This document shows, piece by piece, positions 44,498 to 54,517 of a stretch of 62,062 nt of DNA. Position numbers and translations under genes: made by a program. Positions within the stretch are counted from its first letter, which is position 1; the number at the start of each line of letters is the position of its first letter. Below the pieces are notes generated by a model, which saw only the letters and a list, made by a program, of their open reading frames with translations, made no database searches and had not been told where the DNA came from. The stretch covers positions 1-62,062 of the forward strand of contig JACPQD010000042.1 of assembly GCA_016190665.1 (NCBI GenBank), read 5' to 3'. The stretch is from Chloroflexota bacterium (lineage in GTDB: Bacteria; Chloroflexota; Dehalococcoidia; JACPQD01).

Positions 44498-46216
44498 CTA
44501 CTTTGCCAACCAGACATCCTGGTACTGAAAAGCGTGCTGGTGGGCTAGCGACGGAGGGCTGTAGTTCCGGACGTCTTTCCACCAGGCGTAAGCTACCTTA
44601 CTCCAGTAGGCTACGGCTATCGTCACATCCTCCAGCAGCATTCTCTGCATCTCCCAGACAATCTTGCGGCGCTCTCTCGTGTCAAGCGTTCGCGACTGCT
44701 TCAGGTATAGCTCGTCGTAGCGCGGATTCTTGTACCCACTCCAGTTGTTCGCAGAATTGCTCAGATAGAAGTCCCCGAGAATAATGTCTGGATCCACGAG
44801 CGCGGTACCAGCGGAACTCGCCATGATAGCGAAGGCTTTCCTGAACCGCTGGTCTTCATAGACCGCATTCTCCACCACGTTGAGGTCGGCAGTGATCCCG
44901 ATCCCAGCAACTGCATCCTTAAAAAGCGTGGCCAGCGCCTGCTGCATTGCCTGGGCCCTGACCAAGGCCTCAGTCCTGAACCCATTCGGGAATCCCGCCT
45001 CAGTGAGCAGCTTCCTGGCTCCTTCGATGTCCGGCTTTGCATAGCCAGGCACCTTCGCCATCTCATCCTCCGGAAGCGACCACTCTCCTGGCGGTTGAGC
45101 AGACATGCCCACGACGCCAGCTCCTTCCAGTCCGACCGCCAGCATCCGCTTCCGGTCAAACGCCAGAGTTACGGCGCGCCGCACCCGAACGTCACTCCAC
45201 GGGGGTTTATTCACATTGAAGACTGCCCCATACCAGGCAGGGTGAAATTCCCACTGGACGGTCATCTTATCTGAAAGGGTCTCGGCGACGGTCTTGGCCT
45301 GGGACACGCTCATATAGGGCACGGGTCCCCACCAGAGAATGTTTCCCGTCCTGAAGGCGGCGAATCTGGTGAATGAATCCTTGATTACATAACCCTTGAC
45401 CTTGTCCAGGTAGGGCCGCCCCTGGACAAAGTAGTCCTTGTTCTTTTCCAGCTCCCAGCCGACCCCCGCGGCATATTCCTTGAACTTGAAAGGACCGCTC
45501 CCAAGCACCGTGCTGGACATGTCACCTTTCTTATCCAACACCACGCGTTTTGGATATACGGGATAGTACGGTGCAGAAATGAACGCGAGGAAAGACGCCT
45601 GCGGGGACTTCAGCGTGATCTTGACTGTGGAACCGTCGGGGGTATCGATATTGGCAACGTTGCCCAGTTGCTGCCGTCTAGGGCTCTTTGACAAACCAAG
45701 TTGAGGGTCCCGGATTCTGTCGAAAGAGAATTTCGCGTCCTCGGCGGTGACCGGACTCCCGTCGTGGAACTTTGCACCTTTCACCAGGTGGAACGTATAG
45801 ACTGTGCCATCGGGACTAAGCTCCCAGTTCGTCGCCAGGTCGGGAATTACCTTTACTTCCGGCCACCCATGCGGATCGTATTTCGCGAGCCCGTTGTAGG
45901 TCCCGTTGGTAATTGCCAGGGTGTAGCCCGCCTCTTCCTTGTGGGCGTCGAGGCTCGACGGATCGCCGCCGACACCCACGGTCAGAATGCCGCCGGAGCG
46001 CGGCTGGTCTGCCGCCGGCTTCGGCGTCGGGGCCGGGGCTGCTGGTTTGGAGGCGGGGGTCCCGGTCGCCGGCGCTGCGGCCGGCTTGGCTGGCGTCGCA
46101 GGTCCCGCCGGCGGCTTAGCTGTGGCAGTGGGCGCTGCCGCGGGAGCGCAGCTCGCCTCCAATAGCCCCAAAACCGTGAGACAGCTCACCAGGATGAGGG
46201 CCTTCTTGACAACCAT
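44498..46216 (-). CDS. Family 5 substrate-binding lipoprotein (subgroup A)
   Basis: A 572-residue SBP with SPRRQQLGNVANIDTPDGSTVK, PYLDKVKGYVIKDSFTRFAAFRTG, RVRRAVTLAFDRKRM and YQDVWLAK. The lipobox LLEASC has Glu where a hydrophobic residue is usual, so lipidation may be poor. ATG 46216 with AAGGAGG. About 100 bp after CoA-transferase copy 2, forming a transferase-SBP pair. Confidence 0.92.
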   Translation of the reverse strand: MVVKKALILVSCLTVLGLLEASCAPAAAPTATAKPPAGPATPAKPAAAPATGTPASKPAAPAPTPKPAADQPRSGGILTVGVGGDPSSLDAHKEEAGYTLAITNGTYNGLAKYDPHGWPEVKVIPDLATNWELSPDGTVYTFHLVKGAKFHDGSPVTAEDAKFSFDRIRDPQLGLSKSPRRQQLGNVANIDTPDGSTVKITLKSPQASFLAFISAPYYPVYPKRVVLDKKGDMSSTVLGSGPFKFKEYAAGVGWELEKNKDYFVQGRPYLDKVKGYVIKDSFTRFAAFRTGNILWWGPVPYMSVSQAKTVAETLSDKMTVQWEFHPAWYGAVFNVNKPPWSDVRVRRAVTLAFDRKRMLAVGLEGAGVVGMSAQPPGEWSLPEDEMAKVPGYAKPDIEGARKLLTEAGFPNGFRTEALVRAQAMQQALATLFKDAVAGIGITADLNVVENAVYEDQRFRKAFAIMASSAGTALVDPDIILGDFYLSNSANNWSGYKNPRYDELYLKQSRTLDTRERRKIVWEMQRMLLEDVTIAVAYWSKVAYAWWKDVRNYSPPSLAHQHAFQYQDVWLAK

Positions 46217-46320
46217 GGTTCACACCTCCTTATGGACGGCTCGGCAACTTTGCTCCCTCCCCATCGCCTCCACCTTGGAGCACGGAGCACGCCAGGCAGA
46301 TCAACCGGACCACCGGCCTT

Positions 46321-47520
46321 TCACACCACGCCCTCTTTTCGCAGGGATTCCACCTCGGACTCCGAAATGCCCAGCAGCTCCGCCAGCACCTCCGCCGTAT
46401 GTTGGCCCAAGGTCGGCGGGGCCGATATGGGTACTCGGGAAGCCGACAGCTTGATCGGGTTCCCCAGGGTGAAGAAGTCGCCTCTTCCCGGATAGGATAG
46501 GGGAACGATCATTTCCCGCTCCAGAAGGTGCTTATCATGCACCAAGTCCCCCGTATCCATCACCGCCCCTGCTGATACGCCCGCCTCACAGAGTAAGCGC
46601 ATCGCCTCATGTTTATCCCTCTGCATGGCCCACTCAGCGATAATGCCGTTGACCCTGTCCACCTGCTTGCCCATCTCTCGGGGGCCTACCCTCTTCAACT
46701 CTTCCGTGAGGTCTGGCCTCCCAATAGCCTCGAAGAGGCTGGGCAACATTGGGGGCGGACATTGTATGTCGATGTAGTCGTTCGGCCCTCCCGGAGCGCA
46801 GCGAAACAGGCCGTACCCCATATACCCTGTTCCTGCCCTTTCGCCCCTCATTGGCGGCCTGCCGAATTTTTGATGGTCTCGAAAGCTCATTCGCATCAGA
46901 TTGCATACCGCGTCCTGCATGGAGACATCGACGTGCTGTCCGAGCCCAGTCTTGTGGCGCTGCTGCAGCGCAGCAACTATCCCCAGCGCCGCATGGACCC
47001 CTGAGCCTGAATCGCCGATGAAGGCGGCGTTTATTGTCGGCGGCCCCTCAGCCGGACCACAGACAGCCATCGCACCGCCGGTAGCCTGGGCGACGACCTC
47101 AAGGGACTTATAGGGAGAGTAAGGCCCCCAGGAGCCGAACCCCTTTATCGAGGCATAGATCAAACGAGGATTGATCTCATGCAGTACCGGCCAAGGGAAG
47201 CCCAGGCGTTCCAGGGCGCCCGGCCCGAAGTTCTCCACAAGGACATCCGCCTTCTTGAGCAGAGACACGAAAATCTCCTTGCCCTTTTCATGGCGGAGGT
47301 TCAAACTGAGGCCTCTCTTGTTGGCGTTCAGCACCAGGTAGTACAAGCTGTCCAGGTCCTCCCTGTCCCTGTGGTTCCACCGGGCCTCGTCACCTTTAGT
47401 TGGCTCCTCGATCTTGATGACATCGGCGCCGAACCAGGCGAGCAACTGGGTGCATGATGGGCCGGCCTGATGCAAAGTCACATCGAGAACGCGGACACCG
47501 GAGAGCGCTCCCTCGGTCAT
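46321..47520 (-). CDS. Family III CoA-transferase, Frc-like (copy 2)
   Basis: A 399-residue protein from ATG 47520 (GGAGGAGG upstream); the longer frame to 47685 is not supported. GVRVLDVTLHQAGPSCTQLLAW, NANKRGLSLNLRHEKGKE, the catalytic Asp in HVDVSMQDAVCN, and GGPNDYIDIQ. Very similar to copy 3 at 51128. Flanked on both sides by subgroup A SBP genes. Confidence 0.9.
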   Translation of the reverse strand: MTEGALSGVRVLDVTLHQAGPSCTQLLAWFGADVIKIEEPTKGDEARWNHRDREDLDSLYYLVLNANKRGLSLNLRHEKGKEIFVSLLKKADVLVENFGPGALERLGFPWPVLHEINPRLIYASIKGFGSWGPYSPYKSLEVVAQATGGAMAVCGPAEGPPTINAAFIGDSGSGVHAALGIVAALQQRHKTGLGQHVDVSMQDAVCNLMRMSFRDHQKFGRPPMRGERAGTGYMGYGLFRCAPGGPNDYIDIQCPPPMLPSLFEAIGRPDLTEELKRVGPREMGKQVDRVNGIIAEWAMQRDKHEAMRLLCEAGVSAGAVMDTGDLVHDKHLLEREMIVPLSYPGRGDFFTLGNPIKLSASRVPISAPPTLGQHTAEVLAELLGISESEVESLRKEGVV

Positions 47521-47557
47521 ACTAGCCTCCTCCCCAAAGGATAGAATGCTTTGTCTT

Positions 47558-49258
47558 TTATCTGGCGAGCCAGATATCCTCGTAGACATACGCGTTATCA
47601 AAGCCCACTGGCGGAGTATATCCCCTGACTTCTCTCCACCAGGCATAAGGGACCTTAATCCAATAAGCCAGGGCAATGGGAACATCCCTCAGCAGAATCC
47701 TTTGCATCTCCCAGACAATCTTGCGCCGTTCCCCCGTGTCCAGCGTCTGCGATTGCTTGACGTAGAGTTCGTCGTAATTCGGATTACTGTATCCGGTCCA
47801 ATTCTTGGCAGAACCGCTTAAGTAGAAGTCGCCCAGCTCGCTGTCGGGGTCCATGAGCGGAAGTCCGGCGCCGCCTCCGATGATGGAGAAGGCTTTTCTG
47901 AAGCGCGTATCATTAAAGATCGCCGTCTCCACGACGCCAAGCTCAAGATTGATCCCGATCGCGGCGACCGAGTCCTTCGTGAGTACGGCCACATCCTGGT
48001 GCGGTTTCACCGCTCGGACCAATGCCTTCTCGCTGAAACCCGTCGGAAACCCCGCTTCGGCCAACAGCTTCTTGGCGGCGTCAATGTCCGGTTTGGCGTA
48101 GCCAGGCGCCTTCATCATCTCTTCCTCAGGCAGAGTCCACTCGCCTGGAGGCTGGGCGGACATAGCCACGACGCCAGCTCCTTCCGTCCCGGTGTTCATC
48201 ATCTTCCGGCGATCAAAGGTCAGGCTCACCGCCTGGCGCACCCGAACATCGTTCCAGGGCGCCCGAGTCACGTTGAAGATCGCGCCGTACCAACTGGGTT
48301 GAAAGGCCCACTCGACAGCCACCTTGTCTGACAGCGTCTCTTCGACAATCTTGGCCTGGGACACGGTCATGGTCGGTACGGATGGCGACCACCATAGGAG
48401 GCTCTTGGTCCTGAGCGCGGCGAATTTCGTGAACAAGTCGGGAATTATGTAACCCTTCAGCCCATCCAAATAGGGTCGCCCCTGAACGAAGTAGTCGGCG
48501 TTCTTCACCACCAGGAAGCCGACCCCGCTAGCGTAGTCCTTGAACTTGAAAGGGCCGCTGCCCACGACGGTCTTCGTCATGTCACCCTTCTTCTCCAGGA
48601 CGACGCGCTTCGGCATAACCGCGAAGTGCGCCGTAGCCAGGAAGGTGAGAAAGGCAGCCTGCCGATTCCCCAGTGTGATCTTCACGGTGGAATCGCCCGT
48701 GGTATCGATGCTGACGACATTGGCAAGTTGCTGCCGTCTGGGGCTCCTCACCAACCCCAATTTGGGATCGCGGATCCTTTCCAGAGAGTAACTTACGTCT
48801 TCGGCGTTAAGGGTGGAGCCGTCATGAAACCTGGCTCCCTTTACCAGGTTGAAGGTATACGTCTTTCCATCGGGGCTAAGCTGCCAACTGGTCGCCAGGT
48901 TGGCGACAGGCTTGAATTCTGGCCATCCACGGGGGTCCGGTTTCAGCAAGCCATTGTAAGTTGCGCCCGTAATCGCCCAGGCAGAGGCGGATTCCTCCCG
49001 ATGGGGGTCAAGGCTGGGCGGGTCTCCGCTGATGGCGGTGGTCAGAACGCCCCCGTAGCGTGGCTGCTCGCCCGCAGGCTTCGGCGTGGGGGCGGGGGCC
49101 GCTGGCTTGGAGACAGGGGCTTGCGTTGCCGGCGCCTTGGCTGGCAGCTCCTTAGCTGTCGAAGTGGGGGTTGGGGGAGCGGTGGGCGCACAGCTCGCCA
49201 ATAAGAGCCCCAGAACTGTCAACCTGCTCACCGTTGGGACCAATCCTATTATCTGCAT
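47558..49258 (-). CDS. Family 5 substrate-binding lipoprotein (subgroup A)
   Basis: A 566-residue SBP with lipobox LLLASC, a Pro/Ala/Thr linker, SPRRQQLANVVSID, VVGSGPFKFKDYASG, RVRQAVSLTFDRRKM and the ending YEDIWLAR. ATG 49258 with GAGGAGG. It ends 37 bp before the CoA-transferase copy 2 start, so transcription is likely shared. Confidence 0.92.
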   Translation of the reverse strand: MQIIGLVPTVSRLTVLGLLLASCAPTAPPTPTSTAKELPAKAPATQAPVSKPAAPAPTPKPAGEQPRYGGVLTTAISGDPPSLDPHREESASAWAITGATYNGLLKPDPRGWPEFKPVANLATSWQLSPDGKTYTFNLVKGARFHDGSTLNAEDVSYSLERIRDPKLGLVRSPRRQQLANVVSIDTTGDSTVKITLGNRQAAFLTFLATAHFAVMPKRVVLEKKGDMTKTVVGSGPFKFKDYASGVGFLVVKNADYFVQGRPYLDGLKGYIIPDLFTKFAALRTKSLLWWSPSVPTMTVSQAKIVEETLSDKVAVEWAFQPSWYGAIFNVTRAPWNDVRVRQAVSLTFDRRKMMNTGTEGAGVVAMSAQPPGEWTLPEEEMMKAPGYAKPDIDAAKKLLAEAGFPTGFSEKALVRAVKPHQDVAVLTKDSVAAIGINLELGVVETAIFNDTRFRKAFSIIGGGAGLPLMDPDSELGDFYLSGSAKNWTGYSNPNYDELYVKQSQTLDTGERRKIVWEMQRILLRDVPIALAYWIKVPYAWWREVRGYTPPVGFDNAYVYEDIWLAR

Positions 49259-49328
49259 TCCAAACCTCCTCTTCTGCGTTAAGGGTATTCACGCCAAAAA
49301 CATAGGCCCGTTGGTTGTCGGCCACAAA

Positions 49329-51011
49329 CTACTTCGCAAGCCAGACGTCTCGGATGAGACGATTGTTGTTGGGGGGGCCCGCCCACTTTGGCGCGGAGTT
49401 CTTTACCTCCGGCCAGGCGAAGAGGTAGTTCTCGTTCCAATGGCTGGTTACGTACCAGGCCTGATCGATGAGTCGCAACTCCATCTCCCGGACTAGCCTC
49501 TGGCGCGCCAGAGGGTCCAGGGTCTGGGACTGCTGGGCAAAGAGCCTGTCTATCTCTGGGTCGACGAATCCCGGCTCGTTGGGGGAGGCGAAGAAGCGGG
49601 CGGCCCCGTCAGGGTCGGTGTTCTCCACGTTGGGGCCAAAAGCCATGGAATGGTAGTCTACCCTGAACCTTCTGTCTGTAAACACGGGACCATCCTGGCC
49701 ATCCACCGTGCCGGAGATTCCGATGGTCTTCAACTGGTCAGCGGCGAACTCCGACAGTCTGATATATTCGGGATAATCGGCCCGCGTCAACATCCTGGTG
49801 GCGAAGCCCTCTGGGAAGCCGGCCTCGGCCAGAAGTCTCCTGGCCTCCGCACGGTCAGCATCCTTAGGCTGACGGAAGCCGGGCAGCTTCAGCACTTCCT
49901 CCTTGGGCAGAGCGAAGGCGCCGGTGAGCATCGTAGCCCTGATTTCTCCCACTCCCTGGCCCAGGACCTTTATGGCCGCTTGCCGGTCCCAGGCAAGGAA
50001 GACCGCTCTCCTCACCCTGACGTCATTCCACGGGGCCATGCTGGCATTCATATAGAAGACGCGGGCCGTCAGGCGGTTCATGGGGTGGATGACAGCGTTG
50101 GGCGCTTGCTTGCGCATCAGGTCGGCGTCGGGCTTCTCCAGGGGCACGCCAACGGAGGTCATCTTCGCGTTGCCGACGCGGAAAGCAGCGATCTGGGTGG
50201 TCCTGTCCCTGATAAGATAGAACGTTACCCCATCCAGGTAGGGCAGCCCCTTTTCGAAGTAGTTTTCGTTCTTCACCAGCTCCAGGGACACGTAGGGGTT
50301 GTAGGCCTTCAGCTTGAAGGGGCCGGTCCCGACATAGTCCTTTTTCATGTCGCCTTTGGCTTCGATGACGTGCTTGGGGAAAAGGAGAATGAAGCCGTTG
50401 GCAAGCTGGGCGGGGAGCGAGGCAGAGGGATACTTCAAGAATAGATTGAGGATGTTGGCGTCGGGCGTCTCCGCCCTTTCCACGGCGAGGAGCATGCCAG
50501 CGAAGGGGGAGGCTTTTTCGGTGAGCCGCTCCACGTTGAACTTGGCGTCGGCGGCCGTAAACGGTTTGCCATCGTGCCACCTAATGTCCTTCCGCAAGTG
50601 GAAGGTGTAGACCTTGCCATCGGAGCTGACCTCCCACCTCTCGGCCAGGTCAGTGACTACCTTCTCGGTATCCTGGGTATCATATTTGAGGATGCCGCTG
50701 TAACCAGGACCCACGAGAGCATGGAGCGGCCCCCTCAGACGCTGGAGGTCCAGGTGGCCGGGGTCGGCGGAGTGGATGATGGGTGAGACGCCACCGTAGC
50801 GGGGTTGCTCCGCTGCCGGCTTGGGGGTGGCGGCCGGGGCCGCGGGTTTGGGTGCGGTGCTTTCGGTTGCCGGCGCCGATGGAATCGGGGTCGTCGACGC
50901 TGCCGGCGATTTGGCACTGGGCGTTGGCGCCAGCGCCGGGGCGCAGCCTGCCAGCAACAAGCCGATGCCCATTAGGCAGCTCACAATAGCAAACAAATTA
51001 CCGCGTCGCAT
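49329..51011 (-). CDS. Family 5 substrate-binding lipoprotein (subgroup B)
   Basis: A 560-residue SBP from ATG 51011 (GGGGAGG upstream). Lipobox LLLAGC, linker, DLAERWE, HLRKDIRWHDGKPF, YVGTGPFKLKAYNP, RVRRAVFLAWDRQAAIKVL, LKLPGFRQPKDADRAEARRL and the ending RDVWLAK. Closer to the SBPs at 3.7 kb and the pseudogene at 38.4 kb than to its neighbours. It follows CoA-transferase copy 3 by about 115 bp. Confidence 0.92.
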   Translation of the reverse strand: MRRGNLFAIVSCLMGIGLLLAGCAPALAPTPSAKSPAASTTPIPSAPATESTAPKPAAPAATPKPAAEQPRYGGVSPIIHSADPGHLDLQRLRGPLHALVGPGYSGILKYDTQDTEKVVTDLAERWEVSSDGKVYTFHLRKDIRWHDGKPFTAADAKFNVERLTEKASPFAGMLLAVERAETPDANILNLFLKYPSASLPAQLANGFILLFPKHVIEAKGDMKKDYVGTGPFKLKAYNPYVSLELVKNENYFEKGLPYLDGVTFYLIRDRTTQIAAFRVGNAKMTSVGVPLEKPDADLMRKQAPNAVIHPMNRLTARVFYMNASMAPWNDVRVRRAVFLAWDRQAAIKVLGQGVGEIRATMLTGAFALPKEEVLKLPGFRQPKDADRAEARRLLAEAGFPEGFATRMLTRADYPEYIRLSEFAADQLKTIGISGTVDGQDGPVFTDRRFRVDYHSMAFGPNVENTDPDGAARFFASPNEPGFVDPEIDRLFAQQSQTLDPLARQRLVREMELRLIDQAWYVTSHWNENYLFAWPEVKNSAPKWAGPPNNNRLIRDVWLAK

Positions 51012-51127
51012 TCGAACCTCCCCTCTTATTGCCTTCGCCACTCGACAAAGCAAGTTAAGGGTGTGCTCAGCTTCGATCCCGGACCGAGGCAGGCAGACGT
51101 CCAGGTGATGCGCCCTCACACAGCCCT

Positions 51128-52327
51128 CTAAACTACCCCTTCCTTCCGCAAGGACTCCACCTCGGACTCAGGCAGGCCCAGCAGTTCCGCCAGCACCTCC
51201 GCCGTATTCTGGCCGAGCGTCGGAGGTGGTGACATGGGTACCTGGGAAGCCGACAATTTGATTGGGTTCCCAACGGTAAAGAAGTCACCTCTTCCCGGAT
51301 ACGACAGTTTTACGATCATTTCCCGCTCTCGAAGCTGCTGGTCATCCAGGAGGTCCCCCGTGTCCAACACCGCCCCAGCGGCCACGCCGGCCTCACCAAG
51401 CAAGCGCATCGCCTCCTGTTTATCCCTTTGCATGGCCCACTCAGCGATAATGGCGTTGATCCTGTCCACATGTTGCCGCATCTCCTGCGGGCTTACCCCC
51501 TTCAACTCCTCGGTCAGGTCCGGTCTGCCAATAGCCTTGAAAAGCTTAGGTAACACGGGGGCGTGGCATTGTATGAAGATGTAGTCGTTCGGGCCGCCTG
51601 GGGCGCAGCGAAACAGGCCGGACCCCAGGTATCCTGGCAGACCAGTGCCCTCCCTCTCGGTGGGCCTTCCCAGTCTTTGATGGTCTCGAAATCTGACACG
51701 TATCAGGTTGCACACCGCGTCCTGCATGGAGACGTCGACGTGCTGTCCCAATCCGGTGTTGTGGCGGTGCTGCAGCGCAGCGAGTATCCCCACCGCCGCA
51801 TGGACCCCTGAGCCTGAATCGCCCGCGAAGACCCCGTTCACCATCGGCGGCCCGTCGGCCCAGCCGCAAAGAGACATGGCGCCACCCGTGGCTTGCGCCA
51901 CCCATTCCAGGGACTGATAGGACGAGTAAGGGCCCCAGGAGCCGAAGCCCTTTATCGAGGCGTAGATCAGGCGGGGATTAATCTCATGCACAGCAGGCCA
52001 TGCGAAACCGAGGCGTTCCATCGCGCCCGGCCCGAAGTTCTCCACGAGGATATCAGCCGTCTTAAGCAGGGACACGAAAATCTCTTTGCCCTTTTCATGG
52101 CGGAGGTTCAAAGTGAGGCTCTTCTTGTTAGCGTTCAGCACCAGATAGTACAAGCTGTCCAGGTCTTCCCTGTCCCTGCGCTGCCACCTCGATATGTCGC
52201 CCGTTCCCGGTTGCTCGATCTTGATTACATCGGCGCCAAACCAGGCCAGTAACTGGGTACACGATGGACCCGCCTGATGCAAGGTCACGTCCAGGACACG
52301 GATTCCCGCGAGCGCTCCTCCAGTCAT
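51128..52327 (-). CDS. Family III CoA-transferase, Frc-like (copy 3)
   Basis: A 399-residue protein from ATG 52327. GIRVLDVTLHQAGPSCTQLLAWFGADVIKIE, NANKKSLTLNLRHEKGKE, catalytic Asp in HVDVSMQDAVCN, and GGPNDYIFIQ. Near duplicate of copy 2 in sequence and in genomic setting (SBP before and after), pointing to a segmental duplication. Confidence 0.9.
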   Translation of the reverse strand: MTGGALAGIRVLDVTLHQAGPSCTQLLAWFGADVIKIEQPGTGDISRWQRRDREDLDSLYYLVLNANKKSLTLNLRHEKGKEIFVSLLKTADILVENFGPGAMERLGFAWPAVHEINPRLIYASIKGFGSWGPYSSYQSLEWVAQATGGAMSLCGWADGPPMVNGVFAGDSGSGVHAAVGILAALQHRHNTGLGQHVDVSMQDAVCNLIRVRFRDHQRLGRPTEREGTGLPGYLGSGLFRCAPGGPNDYIFIQCHAPVLPKLFKAIGRPDLTEELKGVSPQEMRQHVDRINAIIAEWAMQRDKQEAMRLLGEAGVAAGAVLDTGDLLDDQQLREREMIVKLSYPGRGDFFTVGNPIKLSASQVPMSPPPTLGQNTAEVLAELLGLPESEVESLRKEGVV

Positions 52328-52418
52328 ATGGGCCTTCTCCCTCAAAAGATAGATACCGACGGAAAGCTCATCGGACCCTCCCTGCTACCAGAGCGAAAGA
52401 CGACGTCCTCTGCGGCAG

Positions 52419-54119
52419 CTACTTGGCGATCCATATCTCCTGGTAGCTATAGGCGTTCTGGTGGCCTACCGGAGGTCTAAAGCCCCTAACCTCTCTCCAC
52501 CAGGCATAAGGTACGTTAACCCAATACGCTATGGCAATCGGAACATCCTTTAGCAGCATCCTCTGCATCTCCCAGACGATCTTGCGGCGCTCCTCTTTGT
52601 CGAGCGTTCTCGACTGCCTTACGTATAGCTCGTCAAACTTCGCATCACTGTACCCGCCGTAATTCACGCCGCCACCAGTTACATAGTTGTTGCCCAGGAT
52701 TACGTCCGGATCCGTGATCGCCGAGCTAGAGGCGCCTGCAAGGGTAGCAAAGGCCTTCCTGAACCGCTGATCATTATAGACTGCGCTCTCCGCTATGTTG
52801 AGGTCGACAGCGATGCCGATCGCCGCGACTGCATCTTTGAAAAGCACACCCAGAGCCTGGTTCGTTCGGGTTGCCAGCACCAGGGAGTCAGTCTTGAATC
52901 CGTTGGGGAACCCCGCCTCGGCCAGCAGCTTCTTTGCACCCTCGATGTCTGGCTTTGCATAGCCAGGCACCTTCATCATCTCTTCCTCCGGGAGGGACCA
53001 TTCCCCTGGCGGCTGGGCTGACATGCCCACCACGCCTGCTCCTTCCAGTCCAATTGCCAGCATTTTCTTCCGGTCAAAGGTCAGGCTTGCCGCCTGGCGT
53101 ACTCGGACATCGCTCCAGGGCGGTTTGGTTACATTGAAGAACACACCGTACGGGGCGGGATGAAATGCCCACGCAAGCGCCATCTTGTCGGATAGCGTCT
53201 CCTCAATCACTTTCGCCTGGGACACGCTCATGTAAGGGAATGGCGCCCACCAGAGGATGCTCTTCGTCCTGAGGGCGGCAAATCTAGTGAACGAATCGGG
53301 GATTATGTAACCCTTGACTCCGTCCAAATAGGGCCGACCCTTCACGAAATAGTCAGGATTCTTCACCAGCTCAAAGCCGATCCCGCTGGCGTAGTCTTTG
53401 AACTTGAAAGCGCCCGTCCCCGCCACCGTCTTGGTCATGTCACCCTTCATCTGCAGAACCACGCGCTTCGGCATCACCGCGAAGTAGAAAGCCCCTATCA
53501 TCGGAATGAAGGAAGCCTGCGGATACCTTAGCGTCATCTTGACAGTGTAATCATCCGGGGTATTGATATTGGTGACATTGGCAAGCTGCTGCCGTCTGGG
53601 GCTCTTCGCCAACCCGGCTTCAGGATAAAGGATTCTATCGAAAGAGAATTTTACGTCCTCTGCGGTAAGGGGAGCGCCGTCGTGAAACTTCGCTCCTTTG
53701 ACTAGCTGGAAGGCATAGACTTTACCATCGGAACTAAGCTCCCAACTCGTTGCCAGGTCGGGAACCGGCTTCAATTCTGGCCATGCTTGGGGATCATATC
53801 TTACCAAGCCGTTGTAGGCTGCCGACGTAATACCGAAGGTAAGGGCTGTTTCCTCTCGGTGAATATCAAGGCTCGGCGGATCTCCTCCAGTTCCGACGGT
53901 CAGGGTGCCGCCGTAGCGTGGCTGCTGGGCCTCAGGCTTCGGCGTAGGAGCTGGAGCTGCTGGCTTGGGGGCAACGGTCTCGGTTACCGGTGTCCTGGCT
54001 GGCGTCGCAAGCGCTGCCGCCGGTGTGGGCGTGGCCGTGGCTGCTGGAGCGCAGTTCGCCAGCAATAGCCCAAGAGCCGTCAAGCAAGTCGTCATCATGA
54101 GAAATTTCTTCTTCACCAT
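52419..54119 (-). CDS. Family 5 substrate-binding lipoprotein (subgroup A)
   Basis: A 566-residue SBP. Lipobox LLLANC, SPRRQQLANVTNINTPDDYTVK, VAGTGAFKFKDYASG, RVRQAASLTFDRKKM and the ending YQEIWIAK. ATG 54119 with AAGGAG. Lies about 90 bp upstream of CoA-transferase copy 3. Confidence 0.92.
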   Translation of the reverse strand: MVKKKFLMMTTCLTALGLLLANCAPAATATPTPAAALATPARTPVTETVAPKPAAPAPTPKPEAQQPRYGGTLTVGTGGDPPSLDIHREETALTFGITSAAYNGLVRYDPQAWPELKPVPDLATSWELSSDGKVYAFQLVKGAKFHDGAPLTAEDVKFSFDRILYPEAGLAKSPRRQQLANVTNINTPDDYTVKMTLRYPQASFIPMIGAFYFAVMPKRVVLQMKGDMTKTVAGTGAFKFKDYASGIGFELVKNPDYFVKGRPYLDGVKGYIIPDSFTRFAALRTKSILWWAPFPYMSVSQAKVIEETLSDKMALAWAFHPAPYGVFFNVTKPPWSDVRVRQAASLTFDRKKMLAIGLEGAGVVGMSAQPPGEWSLPEEEMMKVPGYAKPDIEGAKKLLAEAGFPNGFKTDSLVLATRTNQALGVLFKDAVAAIGIAVDLNIAESAVYNDQRFRKAFATLAGASSSAITDPDVILGNNYVTGGGVNYGGYSDAKFDELYVRQSRTLDKEERRKIVWEMQRMLLKDVPIAIAYWVNVPYAWWREVRGFRPPVGHQNAYSYQEIWIAK

Positions 54120-54289
54120 CGTAGAACTCCTTGAATGTAGCCGTCCGGAACGTCATAGTGCTGCGCCGCTGTAGCGAGACGAAAGCCGTCCCTTTCAGGA
54201 GTGCGAGAATCTCCGGTGGATCGTTCAATCCCACCTAATGATCTTTAACAAAGTAATGTGCCAATCCGCGAACTGGCGTGTCGCGGCGC

Positions 54290-54470
54290 CCATGAACCCC
54301 CTAAATCCCCCCGTCTTGGGGGACTTTATTGAATCCCGACGCGTCGGGACCCCTACCAGAGGCGCTGCGCCCTCTGGACTCCCGCTCTTTCCCCACCAGG
54401 CGTAGCTCCCTCCCTCTTCAGAGCCTGTCCTGAGCGAAGCCGAAGGAGGAGGGATGAGAGGGAGAGACCC
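54290..54470. repeat. Cluster of extragenic palindromes in a gene-free region
   Basis: Includes a C-run/G-run palindrome near 54298-54324 like that at 11.6 kb, TCCCGACGCGTCGGGA (54334-54349), CCAGAG...CTCTGG (54356-54377) and GAGCCTGTCCTGAGCGAAG near 54420, a type of sequence scattered in many Chloroflexota genomes. The remaining part of 54120-54517 shows no gene. Confidence 0.55.
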
Positions 54471-54517
54471 AAAACGCAGCCAACCCTCACCTTCCTATCT
54501 CAGCAATGCCACTCTGT

